25,112 nucleotides of DNA from a virus, in IMG/VR virus record IMGVR_UViG_3300027782_000341, positions 1 to 25,112 of that record; one strand, written 5' to 3'. A program made the position numbers and the translations under genes. Position 1 is the first letter of the stretch; each line of letters begins with the position of its first letter. Below the pieces are notes generated by a model. It searched no databases, had not been told where the DNA came from, and saw only the letters and a list, made by a program, of their open reading frames with translations. Below are positions 5,502-12,116 of this stretch, one piece after another.

Positions 5502-5764
5502 TGAGTAATGGACATATCGCCCAGATGGGCAAAGGCGTATTGTTTGGTAACGCTGATAAGAAGCATGAGAAAGCACCCGATTGGAAGGGTACACTCTTGC
5601 TTTCTGAGGACTACAAAGCGGGTCAAACGCTCAAGATTGCTGGCTGGACTAAGAACACCCCCAAAGGGCAGTTAATTAGCTTGTCTGAGGATACTTGGAA
5701 GCCACAAAACCCCCAGCAGTACCCCAGAGAAACCAATGCCAATGACGGTGAAGTACCATTCTGA
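5501..5764 (+). CDS. Small SSB-like protein with acidic C-terminal tip
   Basis: The 87-residue protein begins around GKGVLFGNADKKHEKAPDW and continues with short beta-like segments KGTLLLSE, TLKIAGWTKN and QLISLSEDTWKP, a pattern like small OB-fold/DUF736-like proteins. It ends NDGEVPF, close to the DDDIPF tip by which bacterial SSB recruits partners. The tail before it is disordered and Pro/Asn-rich. Its place between recT and rusA strongly supports an ssDNA role. No full SSB domain is recognisable, so direct DNA binding is inference. AAGGAGAG ribosome site at 5489-5496; the stop overlaps the next gene. Confidence 0.6.
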   Translation: MSNGHIAQMGKGVLFGNADKKHEKAPDWKGTLLLSEDYKAGQTLKIAGWTKNTPKGQLISLSEDTWKPQNPQQYPRETNANDGEVPF

Positions 5765-6138
5765 TTAAGCTGGACTTGCCCTACCCGCCATCCATTAATA
5801 ATTATTGGATAGCGAGTGGGCATCGTAGGTTTATTAGTAAGCGTGGGCAGTTATTCCGCCAAGAAGTAATGGTAGCGTGTTTACAAGGGAGAGTACCAAA
5901 ATTGGGTTCACAGTCGCTCATGGTTCACATTATTTTGCAACCACGCAATAAGAAGTTGATGGATATTGATAACTGCGCCAAAGCAATTTTAGATAGCTTA
6001 GAGAGTGCGGGCGTTTTCAGTTCGGATGTCCAGGTGCAAAAGCTCTTAATTGAGCGTGGTAAGCCAATTAAAGGCGGTGGCTGTCAAGTAATGATTGAGG
6101 TAATCCCCTCTAGCTCAGAGGAGAATCCGCAAGGATAG
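5761..6138 (+). CDS. rusA: RusA-type Holliday junction resolvase, probable CTG start
   Basis: The protein shows the RusA pattern LPYPPSINNYW at the N-terminus and MDIDNCAKAILDSLESAGVF then SSDVQVQKL, giving catalytic-type Asp68, Asp70 and Asp89 and Lys74. RusA dimers cut four-way junctions, the last step of the Exo/RecT pathway upstream. No ATG or GTG exists near the 5' end. The first conventional codon is TTG 5776, which would remove the first beta strand. CTG at 5761 overlaps the previous stop as CTGA, like the ATGA overlaps elsewhere in this operon, and yields the family-typical (M)IKLDLPYPPS. I therefore prefer CTG; ATT 5764 is a further option. Confidence 0.85.
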   Translation: MIKLDLPYPPSINNYWIASGHRRFISKRGQLFRQEVMVACLQGRVPKLGSQSLMVHIILQPRNKKLMDIDNCAKAILDSLESAGVFSSDVQVQKLLIERGKPIKGGGCQVMIEVIPSSSEENPQG

Positions 6139-6151
6139 TTAGGTAAGGTGC

Positions 6152-6178
6152 GCCAGCCATCTCTTTGAGCAAGCTGGC
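6152..6178 (+). other. Small hairpin between rusA and the next gene
   Basis: GCCAGC (6152-6157) pairs with GCTGGC (6173-6178) across a 15-nt loop, and no T-run follows. It lies in the only gap above 50 bases in this operon; weak evidence for a regulatory role. Confidence 0.25.
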
Positions 6179-6195
6179 ACTAATAAGGAGATACC

Positions 6196-6402
6196 ATGAA
6201 ACCAGTTCCATACAACACAGGCAAGGTCAAGATTGGCAGCAAGTATGTGCCACCAAAAGTTAACTACATGAGCGAGGACTGCGAGTTTATCCAAAGTGTT
6301 TTGTTGGGATTGTGGATAAGCGAACGCAGAGCGCAAGTGAAGTGGATTGCGTACTTATTAGTTTTGTTGCTCTGCATCATTTCTTTAATGGCATTGAGGT
6401 AG
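6196..6402 (+). CDS. Small single-TM protein
   Basis: The 68-residue product has a conserved-looking soluble part (MKPVPYNTGKVKIGSKYVPP, then NYMSEDCEFIQSVLLG) and one transmembrane helix at about 50-67 (WIAYLLVLLLCIISLMAL). The VKIG-x(2)-YVPP pattern recalls a family of small phage proteins of unknown role. An AAGGAGATA ribosome site precedes the ATG. Function unknown. Confidence 0.6.
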   Translation: MKPVPYNTGKVKIGSKYVPPKVNYMSEDCEFIQSVLLGLWISERRAQVKWIAYLLVLLLCIISLMALR

Positions 6403-6404
6403 CC

Positions 6405-6518
6405 ATGGACTTTGATGAAAAAGAGGATAGCTTGATGGATATTGTTTGCAAGCTACTTATATTTTTTATGGTGATCCTGTTTGCTATTCTGATTAACTGG
6501 ATTATTGAAAAGACATGA
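6405..6518 (+). CDS. Small membrane protein, 37 residues
   Basis: The start at ATG 6405 is preferred over an upstream in-frame ATG at 6312, which would overlap the previous gene by 91 bases. GAGG (6395-6398) lies at a normal distance. The product has an acidic N-terminus (MDFDEKEDSL) and one hydrophobic helix (CKLLIFFMVILFAILINWII, about 15-34). The stop overlaps the next ATG (ATGA). Function unknown; it may pair in the membrane with the 68-residue protein before it. Confidence 0.5.
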   Translation: MDFDEKEDSLMDIVCKLLIFFMVILFAILINWIIEKT

Positions 6519-7015
6519 TCTATTTCTTATCCAGTTTAGATACCTATGAGATTGCTTGGGCAGCCGCAGATCGGTGCAAGTACAAGCAAGATCAGGGCAT
6601 AGTCAACTATAAGCGGGTTGATAAGAAGCGGGATAACTACGGCACAGCCAGGGAAGGATTGACTGGCGAGTGGGCAGTCAGCAAATACCTAGACATTCCC
6701 GTAAATACCGAAAATTATTTGGGGGGTGATCCAGGTTGGGATTTTGAATATCAGGGCTTGAAGGTCGATGTCAAGACTACTAGGGCTAAATATCTACTGT
6801 TCCAATCCCATGCTCACTTCAAAGCGGATGCAGCCATCTTAGTGCGCTATCACCAAGACTTCTTAGTAGAAATCCTCGGTGCAATAACACGGGATGAATT
6901 TTTTAAGGTAGCTCAGATTAAAAACCTAGGCTATCAAGATAACTATGTAGTAACTCAAGATCAATTAACACCTATTGAGGAATTTAAAAATGCAAGAGAA
7001 CGACAAGAAGCCTAA
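6515..7015 (+). CDS. PD-(D/E)XK superfamily nuclease
   Basis: The 166-residue protein carries the restriction-like nuclease signature: REGLTGEWAVSKYL (Glu52), GGDPGWDFEYQG (Asp76) and KVDVKTTR (Asp85, Lys87), the order helix Glu, Asp, D-x-K. The family resembles small stand-alone phage nucleases near recombination genes. The substrate is unknown; host DNA degradation, junction trimming or restriction-like action are all possible. It overlaps the genes on both sides (ATGA at 6515; 26 bases with the glycosyltransferase). Confidence 0.75.
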   Translation: MIYFLSSLDTYEIAWAAADRCKYKQDQGIVNYKRVDKKRDNYGTAREGLTGEWAVSKYLDIPVNTENYLGGDPGWDFEYQGLKVDVKTTRAKYLLFQSHAHFKADAAILVRYHQDFLVEILGAITRDEFFKVAQIKNLGYQDNYVVTQDQLTPIEEFKNARERQEA

Positions 7016-7748
7016 GATTTTTATAGCTACACCCATGTATGGTGGAATGTGCGCTGGTTTTTATACCCAGTCGATCATTCAATTACTCACCACTTGCCAG
7101 GCTAATGGAGTGGATGCAGATTTTAGCTTTATGTTTAATGAAAGCCTAATCACTAGGGCTAGGAACTCATTAACCCATAACTTTTTAAAGACGGATTGTA
7201 GTCATTTGATGTTCATTGATGCGGACATTAATTTTAGAGCTACCGATGTAATCCACATGATCCGAGCTGATAAGGACATACTCTGCGGTATCTACCCAAA
7301 GAAAGAGATTAACTGGCACTCGGTTAAGGCAGCCATGGATCGGGGTGTGCCATTCGATCAGCTTAAAAGCCATACGGGTAGCTTTGTTGTAAACCTAGTG
7401 AACTATGTTGGCGAGGTAACCGTACCCGTTGGAGAGCCAGTCGAGATATTCAATGGCGGTACAGGCTTCATGCTGATTAAGCGTTCCGTCTTTGATAAGC
7501 TAGGAGAATCAGTACCGAGCTACTCCAATGATGTGGTTGATCTGGGTGGCAAGATGCAACATTCTGAACCGATCAAAGAGTTCTTTACCACTTCCATTGA
7601 GCCAGGCACTAATCGTCTGCTCTCCGAGGATTACCACTTCTGCCGTATTTGGCGGGAATCAGGTGGTCAGGTCTTTGCAGCGCCATGGTGTCAGCTAGCA
7701 CACATCGGCACTTATGCCTTTGAAGGTCAACTTACCCCATCGGAATAA
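6990..7748 (+). CDS. GT-A fold glycosyltransferase with DxD motif
   Basis: The 252-residue protein starts with KIFIATPMYGGM, then NESLITRARN and SHLMFIDADINF, where D77-A-D79 is the metal/sugar-nucleotide binding DxD motif of GT-A enzymes. Later EIFNGGTGFMLIKRSVF (GG-x-G-F) and LLSEDYHFCRIWRE (acidic catalytic-type ED) match GT2/Anp1-like phage glycosyltransferases. It would transfer a sugar from an NDP donor; the acceptor is not visible. ATG 6990 follows GAGG (6977-6980); an in-frame TTG at 6975 has no such site. The FkbM methyltransferase follows after 2 bases. Confidence 0.8.
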   Translation: MQENDKKPKIFIATPMYGGMCAGFYTQSIIQLLTTCQANGVDADFSFMFNESLITRARNSLTHNFLKTDCSHLMFIDADINFRATDVIHMIRADKDILCGIYPKKEINWHSVKAAMDRGVPFDQLKSHTGSFVVNLVNYVGEVTVPVGEPVEIFNGGTGFMLIKRSVFDKLGESVPSYSNDVVDLGGKMQHSEPIKEFFTTSIEPGTNRLLSEDYHFCRIWRESGGQVFAAPWCQLAHIGTYAFEGQLTPSE

Positions 7749-7750
7749 CC

Positions 7751-8464
7751 ATGAAAATACATACAGTAGAAGGCAAGCAATTAGAGTTTAATGATGAGAA
7801 CTTAGTGGCGGTGTACCAGGAGAAGTACCGTTTGTATGACCGTTTCTTACCACACTTAGCCAGTTACCTAGAGGGTACGGTGGTGGATGTCGGTGCGAAC
7901 TGTGGTGCATTAACGGTAGCCATGGGAGTTAAGAACCCATCCTTAGAGTTTGTTTGCATTGAGCCAGAGGATAAGCACCTACAGCACTTGCATAAGAATG
8001 TGTTGCAAATCAGCAACAGAGTTCAGGTAGATCGGGCTAAGATTGGTACGCAATATAAATTACTAGACAAGGTAATTGAACAGTTTGAGGTGAAGGATAT
8101 TGGCTTACTCAAGATTGATGTGGATGGTTACGATTGGGATGTGATTGACAGCTACTCGTTTAGCCAAAAGCCACCCATCTACATTGAAGAAGATTTTAAG
8201 TTGCCCGATCAATACGCTAAATACCATGCAATGAATCAAAATCTGTCAGAACTTGGGTATAACAATATCTGGATGTTTGACAATTTTGGTTGCCTGATTG
8301 GATTTACAAAAGATTGGGATATGGTCAACACCTTAAACTCGTATGTTGATCGAATGAAACACGGCAAATCCCAAGCAACTATGTATTACCTTGACTTACT
8401 TATTTGCCAAGACCAGGATGTAGATAATCTAGGTCAAGGCGTAATAAGCTATATCAGCGCTTAG
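7751..8464 (+). CDS. FkbM-family SAM-dependent methyltransferase
   Basis: The 237-residue protein has SAM motif I TVVDVGANCGALTVAMG (43-59), the acidic motif II end FVCIEPE (68-73) and the FkbM-typical LLKIDVDGYDWDVI (119-132). FkbM enzymes O-methylate sugars or small molecules in glycan and polyketide pathways. Its position directly after a glycosyltransferase suggests methylation of a transferred sugar. The last 60 residues are less typical. The gene ends the + strand operon, and its last 11 bases overlap the end of the convergent 48-residue gene; no terminator is visible. Confidence 0.82.
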   Translation: MKIHTVEGKQLEFNDENLVAVYQEKYRLYDRFLPHLASYLEGTVVDVGANCGALTVAMGVKNPSLEFVCIEPEDKHLQHLHKNVLQISNRVQVDRAKIGTQYKLLDKVIEQFEVKDIGLLKIDVDGYDWDVIDSYSFSQKPPIYIEEDFKLPDQYAKYHAMNQNLSELGYNNIWMFDNFGCLIGFTKDWDMVNTLNSYVDRMKHGKSQATMYYLDLLICQDQDVDNLGQGVISYISA

Positions 8465-8600
8465 TATTGCGCTTGGCAGTCTTAGCTGAACGGACAAAGG
8501 CTTCCTTGGTTGGATAGCCTTTCTGTCCTGGCTCTTTAGGCGGTAAGCCCTTCTCTCTGCGCTTATTGATGTTGTAGTACAAACCTTTTTTTATCGGCAT
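8454..8600 (-). CDS. Small basic protein (48 residues)
   Basis: The product begins MPIKKGLYYNINKRREKGLP and ends in Lys/Arg-rich AKTAKRNTKR, a pattern seen in many small lysine-rich phage proteins (MPxKKGLYxNI). It overlaps the upstream 87-residue gene by 10 bases and the convergent FkbM gene by 11. Highly basic and probably disordered, so a DNA- or RNA-binding or virion-packaged role is possible. Last gene of the late arm. Confidence 0.65.
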   Translation of the reverse strand: MPIKKGLYYNINKRREKGLPPKEPGQKGYPTKEAFVRSAKTAKRNTKR

Positions 8601-8854
8601 TTCCATCTCCTTAATGATGCTTTAGCCCTAGTCGCTGGACCTTTAGCCTTACGCACAACTCCAGCCATACGAGCGCAGAATGATGCCTTACGCCCTTTTT
8701 CAGACTTGGTACGGGGGTTAGGTGCTGGTGCTTGGAGATTGCTGCCTGTAGCTCGGTTTAGCTTGGCTCGACCTTTTGCAGTCAAGCCAGCGCCAGCCTT
8801 TACAGATAGCTTCTCTCCACGCCCAACAGACAAACTAGGATTTTTCTTAGCCAT
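8591..8854 (-). CDS. Small basic protein with ARM/RRWKC motifs
   Basis: The 87-residue, very basic protein (MAKKNPSLSVGRGEKLSVKA at the start) carries KGRKASFCARMAGV (about 52-65) and ends ASLRRWKCR. The FCARM-x-GV ... LRRWxC combination is typical of a family of short phage proteins of unknown function (likely DUF6321-like; by memory). The start overlaps the previous stop as TAATG. The two conserved cysteines might bind metal. Confidence 0.7.
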   Translation of the reverse strand: MAKKNPSLSVGRGEKLSVKAGAGLTAKGRAKLNRATGSNLQAPAPNPRTKSEKGRKASFCARMAGVVRKAKGPATRAKASLRRWKCR

Positions 8855-9021
8855 TAACGCTTCATCTTACGACCAGCAGCCTTTTTCATACCATCACGCT
8901 TCATAGTTGCATCGGAATACTCACGACCACCAGCAGCTTCACGCTGTTCATGTTCCATGTCCATTTGTCGGGCAGACTTGTTGCGATTTGCAATCGGTTG
9001 CATTACTTTTTTGTTTTCCAT
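8854..9021 (-). CDS. Small charged protein (55 residues)
   Basis: The frame runs from ATG (complement of 9019-9021) to TAA. The product begins [20 protein letters not shown], has an acidic middle (DMEHEQREA) and a basic tail (MKKAAGRKMKR). Both ends overlap neighbours by one base (TAATG), which is the main support. Probably disordered; function unknown. Confidence 0.6.
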   Translation of the reverse strand: MENKKVMQPIANRNKSARQMDMEHEQREAAGGREYSDATMKRDGMKKAAGRKMKR

Positions 9022-9173
9022 TATCGAGTTCCTTTTCTCATTTGACGGGGTTTTGGTTTTCCAGCAGTACGCAACGCAATCGCAATTGCTTGCGGTTGTG
9101 GGCGACCTTCTTTGACCATTTTGCTAATGTTAGCGGATACGGTCTTATCACTACTACCTTTTTTAAGTGGCAT
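9021..9173 (-). CDS. Small basic protein (50 residues)
   Basis: The product begins [20 protein letters not shown] and contains [12 protein letters not shown], matching the widespread phage family with MPLKKGxSxKTIxxNI...QAVAIAL (DUF6496-like, by memory). Function unknown. Coupled on both sides by TAATG overlaps. One of four consecutive basic miniproteins at the end of the late transcript. Confidence 0.7.
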   Translation of the reverse strand: MPLKKGSSDKTVSANISKMVKEGRPQPQAIAIALRTAGKPKPRQMRKGTR

Positions 9174-9790
9174 TATTTCACTCCTAAATATTGTTTAACC
9201 ATGTTTAACAACTCGATCTGCTCAGGACTATATGAGCGTTGAATATCCTCTGGCGACCATTGTTGGAATGGGTACGCTCTAAAGTAACCAGGCAACCCAC
9301 TCATCTCATACCATTGTTGGTACGGTCTTTTCTCTCCATACTGCTCTTTCTCAAACTCATACTTGTTTTGCATGAACTGTTGCTGCTCTGGAGATAATGA
9401 CTTTTCAAAACGACCATAATAATCAATCATTTGCGGATCGTTATAAATCATATAGTGCGATGCAATATCGCCTAAGACATCAATTGGTCTAGTCTTTGAA
9501 TCAAATATTTCAATGCCAGGCTTGCCCATTGGTAAGTCTTTTGGTCTTGGATACTCAGGTGAGCCAACCTCATCTGGTGGGTAATATTCTAAAAATCCTT
9601 TACCAGCACCAGGAGAATACTTATAACCAATATCCAAATCTTTTAAAATTGGATATTCTTTTCTAGCTTGCTCTAAAAGCATTGGATCATTCTGTTTAGC
9701 AACCATGTCCATAACACCATAGTCCATTGCGGGTGGCGCTAGATCACGGTCTTGCGCAACCATGGTCATCATTTCAGAATCATTAGGCAT
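9173..9790 (-). CDS. Hypothetical protein after the lysis cassette
   Basis: The 205-residue product is acidic, Tyr/Pro/Met-rich, without membrane segments. Features seen: a Met-rich N-terminus ([10 protein letters not shown]), a [18 protein letters not shown] stretch, [19 protein letters not shown] and a C-terminal [19 protein letters not shown] do not recognise a domain. ATG 9790 is preferred; an in-frame TTG at 9814 lies inside the M15 gene, and ATG 9790 already overlaps that gene by 8 bases. Place suggests a late virion or lysis accessory. Confidence 0.6.
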   Translation of the reverse strand: MPNDSEMMTMVAQDRDLAPPAMDYGVMDMVAKQNDPMLLEQARKEYPILKDLDIGYKYSPGAGKGFLEYYPPDEVGSPEYPRPKDLPMGKPGIEIFDSKTRPIDVLGDIASHYMIYNDPQMIDYYGRFEKSLSPEQQQFMQNKYEFEKEQYGEKRPYQQWYEMSGLPGYFRAYPFQQWSPEDIQRSYSPEQIELLNMVKQYLGVK

Positions 9791-10217
9791 ATTGTCTAGT
9801 ACCAGTCCGATCAATAATTAAAGCCTGTTGGCGTGGCTTGTCCTCTGGGTTGTTAGGGATCGAGATATGTGTCCAACGGTCAAACTCCCGAATGATTTGA
9901 TCGTATCCTAAGCCAGCAGCCATCACAGTCTTAACCACCTCATCGGGTGTCATGCCAGGCACACGAATATCGGCTGCACAGCCAATGCGGTGCTGACTAG
10001 TATCCTTGCTGCCAACGGCATCATTGACTTGTTTTGAGCGAAATGCTGAATTAATCATTACAGGCTTGCCACCAAGCACATCTTTGACTTGCTCTAAAAA
10101 CTTAGCAAGGCGGTTAAGGTTGGCTAGCTCGTCTGCGTTTGGGGTGTTGTCAAACTGCCGATGCTCGGTATGCGTTAACTCCTCAAGAGTAAAGTGCAGA
10201 CTAAGCGGGGTTATCAT
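9783..10217 (-). CDS. M15-family peptidase endolysin
   Basis: The 144-residue protein matches peptidase M15_3: LHFTLEELT at the N-terminus, VMINSAFRS (Arg60), SQHRIGCAADIRV (zinc ligands His76 and Asp83) and DRWTHISI (His117). These D,D-carboxypeptidase/L,D-endopeptidase-like enzymes cut peptide cross-links of peptidoglycan, so this is the likely lysis enzyme. There is no signal peptide; export would depend on the holin gene directly upstream, whose end it overlaps by 17 bases. Confidence 0.87.
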   Translation of the reverse strand: MITPLSLHFTLEELTHTEHRQFDNTPNADELANLNRLAKFLEQVKDVLGGKPVMINSAFRSKQVNDAVGSKDTSQHRIGCAADIRVPGMTPDEVVKTVMAAGLGYDQIIREFDRWTHISIPNNPEDKPRQQALIIDRTGTRQYA

Positions 10218-10614
10218 TTTTCTTAGCTTTCATGTCCATAATCTTTTCTAGGGTGCGACCACCAAAGTAAAAGCTCATAATGAGCATACCCCATTGTCCT
10301 AGCAATTCAACATAGTTGTTATTGACTTCGATGTCGGCAGCAGATAATCCAGCAAAACTGGTATAAACCAGCAAAATAAAGATTAAGGTCATTGGTCTTA
10401 TGTTCTTGGATAGCCAAGAATCGCTACCCATATCCGCTTGCTGGCGCTTAGTTAGTTCTTGGGCTTCAATATTGTCAGCATTAAGTTCGGCTAGCTTGCC
10501 ATCTTGTTGCATCTGTAAGAGTTCTTTTTGAGCCTTTGCCTTAGCTTCAGGGTCAGGAATAAATTTATCTAAAACTTTCATCCCAACATCAAATAAAGCC
10601 ATTAATGGAATCAT
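10201..10614 (-). CDS. Holin (3TM-type family)
   Basis: The 137-residue protein has an amphipathic N-terminus (DVGMKVLDKFIPDPEAKAKA), a helix rich in Gln/Glu, then KNIRPMTLIFILLVYTSFAG and ELLGQWGMLIMSFYFGGRTL, two membrane helices with the NxRPxT and FGGRTxEK signatures of the phage 'holin of 3 TMs' family. It would make the inner-membrane lesion that releases the M15 enzyme. Overlaps its upstream neighbour by ATGA. A second in-frame ATG at codon 5 might give a dual-start product, but this is unsupported otherwise. Confidence 0.82.
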   Translation of the reverse strand: MIPLMALFDVGMKVLDKFIPDPEAKAKAQKELLQMQQDGKLAELNADNIEAQELTKRQQADMGSDSWLSKNIRPMTLIFILLVYTSFAGLSAADIEVNNNYVELLGQWGMLIMSFYFGGRTLEKIMDMKAKKNDNPA

Positions 10615-10871
10615 TTTTTAGACCTTTCTTCAAGAAGTTTGACACGCACATGAAGGTCATGCAATTCTTTATATAGTTCCTCACGCATTTTTGCTCTGCG
10701 CTCTGCGGATATTGGGCTGTCTGTTGGGATGCCTTCGCTAGTAATTAGGGCTGGCATCTTGCCTTCAATTTGGGTAAGACGGGTTTGGAATGAAGATACT
10801 TGACCGAGTAGCCACGCTATACAGGCTACCAAGATCGGTATTACCGCCTTTAGTACATCTTGCATATTCAT
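10611..10871 (-). CDS. TM plus coiled-coil lysis-associated protein
   Basis: The 86-residue protein has one N-terminal membrane helix (about 6-24, VLKAVIPILVACIAWLLGQV), a linker, and a charged helix to the C-terminus (REELYKELHDLHVRVKLLEE) likely to form a coiled coil. This is the topology of an i-spanin-like protein or holin partner; homologues often lie beside holins. No lipobox o-spanin partner is visible nearby. ATGA overlaps join it to both neighbours. Confidence 0.65.
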   Translation of the reverse strand: MNMQDVLKAVIPILVACIAWLLGQVSSFQTRLTQIEGKMPALITSEGIPTDSPISAERRAKMREELYKELHDLHVRVKLLEERSKK

Positions 10872-11320
10872 TTTTTACCACCCCATACAATGAAATAAGC
10901 TATATATCCCGCAACCAAAAAACACCAGAACTGCACCCACCTTACTTTTGACAGCTCGGCATCAAAGTAATCTTTGTCTGCCTTTTCTAACTTCTCAATC
11001 TCAGCCTTAATTTGGATTAATTTATCCCACTCTTTAGTACCGTACTTCTTGACAAAATCTACCCTTAATTTGTACTCCTCATCCGATATTTGCTTACGGT
11101 GTTTGTACTCCTCAAGGGCTTTGAATATAGCCCGTTCCTTCTTTAACTCTGCTTCTCTGCGCTCACGAATCTTTGCTTGCGCTCTTTGTCTTGCTACATC
11201 AACTGCTTCTTTCTGTACTTCTTCGATGTTCTTGCCAATCTCCCGACCAGCTTCACGACCTGTTTTAATCCCTTCGCTGATGCCTTTAGCGCCAGCAGAT
11301 AACCCCAGTTCGTCTGACAT
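10868..11320 (-). CDS. Charged helical protein with C-terminal TM
   Basis: The 150-residue protein opens with MSDELGLSAGAKGISEGIKT, continues as a long Lys/Glu/Arg-rich helix (about 20-125), and ends in a membrane helix (WVQFWCFLVAGYIAYFIVW, about 128-146). It is a tail-anchored coiled-coil protein next to the holin and a TM/coiled-coil partner, so a role in lysis or membrane anchoring is likely; precise function unknown. Confidence 0.65.
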   Translation of the reverse strand: MSDELGLSAGAKGISEGIKTGREAGREIGKNIEEVQKEAVDVARQRAQAKIRERREAELKKERAIFKALEEYKHRKQISDEEYKLRVDFVKKYGTKEWDKLIQIKAEIEKLEKADKDYFDAELSKVRWVQFWCFLVAGYIAYFIVWGGKK

Positions 11321-11323
11321 ACA

Positions 11324-11674
11324 TCATTGCAAGCCTTCACCTGGCGTTACATATACGGTTGCAGTTCCAGTCGCTACGATTGCCGATACATAGAATACAT
11401 ATCCACCTTCAGTAGTTGGTATGCGTGGTGCAGTAAAAGTAGCTGTTTGATTATTATGTAGGATTGTTCCGTAATTGGGCGTTCCAGCAACAGGAATAGC
11501 AACATTGGATGTGGATGTTGTACCACAACGAATAAACACCTCGGCAGCCGTACCATTGTGGATGCGGAGTTGATTGCATGGGGAATCGGCTGTTATAGCT
11601 ACGGTGTTAGCGGATGTAGCTACATTTATTCGTACCGTTTTGCCCATCTCTTGAAATGGGATATTGTTCGCCAT
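11324..11674 (-). CDS. Small beta-rich virion-type protein, paralogue A
   Basis: The 116-residue product is rich in Thr, Ala and Val with alternating beta-like segments (QLRIHNGTAAEVFIRCG, TATFTAPRIP, TATVYVTPGEG). It resembles the 108-residue protein at 19787-20113 in length, segment order and a near-identical ending (YVTPGEG versus YITPGDG). A beta-sandwich decoration or tail-associated protein is likely. TAATG overlap upstream. Confidence 0.65.
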   Translation of the reverse strand: MANNIPFQEMGKTVRINVATSANTVAITADSPCNQLRIHNGTAAEVFIRCGTTSTSNVAIPVAGTPNYGTILHNNQTATFTAPRIPTTEGGYVFYVSAIVATGTATVYVTPGEGLQ

Positions 11675-11889
11675 TAGATAATATCCTTCCCACCAGCGTT
11701 GCCAGGCTTGGAAGTCGGTGATTTTTTAGGGTCTGTACCACCAAAGTTAAACATGGAGCGATAGCCACCATTAGGCAATTGTCCTGGACTCCAAGCTACT
11801 CCACCACCCGTTGTATCCGATGGTGCTTGTGGTCGGCAAGCGTAAGTGTAGTCATAGCCTTTATTCGGTTTTGTTAACGGAGCTTTCAT
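11674..11889 (-). CDS. Hypothetical Gly/Pro-rich protein
   Basis: The 71-residue product is low-complexity and probably unstructured (YTYACRPQAPSDTTGGG, then SPGQLPNGGYRSMFNFGG). It overlaps the upstream membrane-protein gene by 29 bases and the downstream one by one base. GAGAGA precedes the ATG. A small virion component is a guess from context. Confidence 0.55.
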   Translation of the reverse strand: MKAPLTKPNKGYDYTYACRPQAPSDTTGGGVAWSPGQLPNGGYRSMFNFGGTDPKKSPTSKPGNAGGKDII

Positions 11890-12082
11890 TTGGTTCTCTC
11901 TTTCGTGTGTTGAGTAAAAGATAACTGAAAAGGCAGAAAAACGCCATAGTTCCTAGTCTTTCCAGAGTTGGTTCGTACATTGTCCAGCACGCTAGGCCGA
12001 AGGTTAAAGCTAAAGCCAAAATCACCATCAAGCGGTCTGAGATGACCTTTAATGCTAGGCGTATTAATGCGACTGCTTCCAT
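11861..12082 (-). CDS. Small two-TM membrane protein
   Basis: The 73-residue product has two hydrophobic helices, about 19-35 (MVILALALTFGLACWTM) and 43-58 (LGTMAFFCLFSYLLLN), and a charged C-terminal tail. AGGGGAT lies close before the ATG. The alternative frame at 11886-12113 is polar and lacks these features. It might be a pinholin-like or membrane-docking protein, but no family signature is visible. Confidence 0.6.
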   Translation of the reverse strand: MEAVALIRLALKVISDRLMVILALALTFGLACWTMYEPTLERLGTMAFFCLFSYLLLNTRKREPNESSVNKTE

Positions 12083-12116
12083 AATTATCCCCTGAATGAT
12101 TAAACGAGTTCATAGT

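Noticed and set aside
6312-6404. N-terminal extension of the 37-residue membrane protein
   Set aside because: It would overlap the preceding gene by 91 bases, whereas ATG 6405 has a proper GAGG site just upstream.
8706-9242. + strand frames opposite the basic miniproteins
   Set aside because: The - strand frames are chained by stop-start overlaps and match recurring small phage protein patterns; the + frames do not.
9791-9814. TTG start for the 205-residue gene
   Set aside because: Lies within the M15 gene without a ribosome site; ATG 9790 is the simpler start.
11886-12113. 75-codon frame overlapping the two-TM gene
   Set aside because: Polar and featureless, while the other frame encodes two clear membrane helices and has AGGGGAT before its start.
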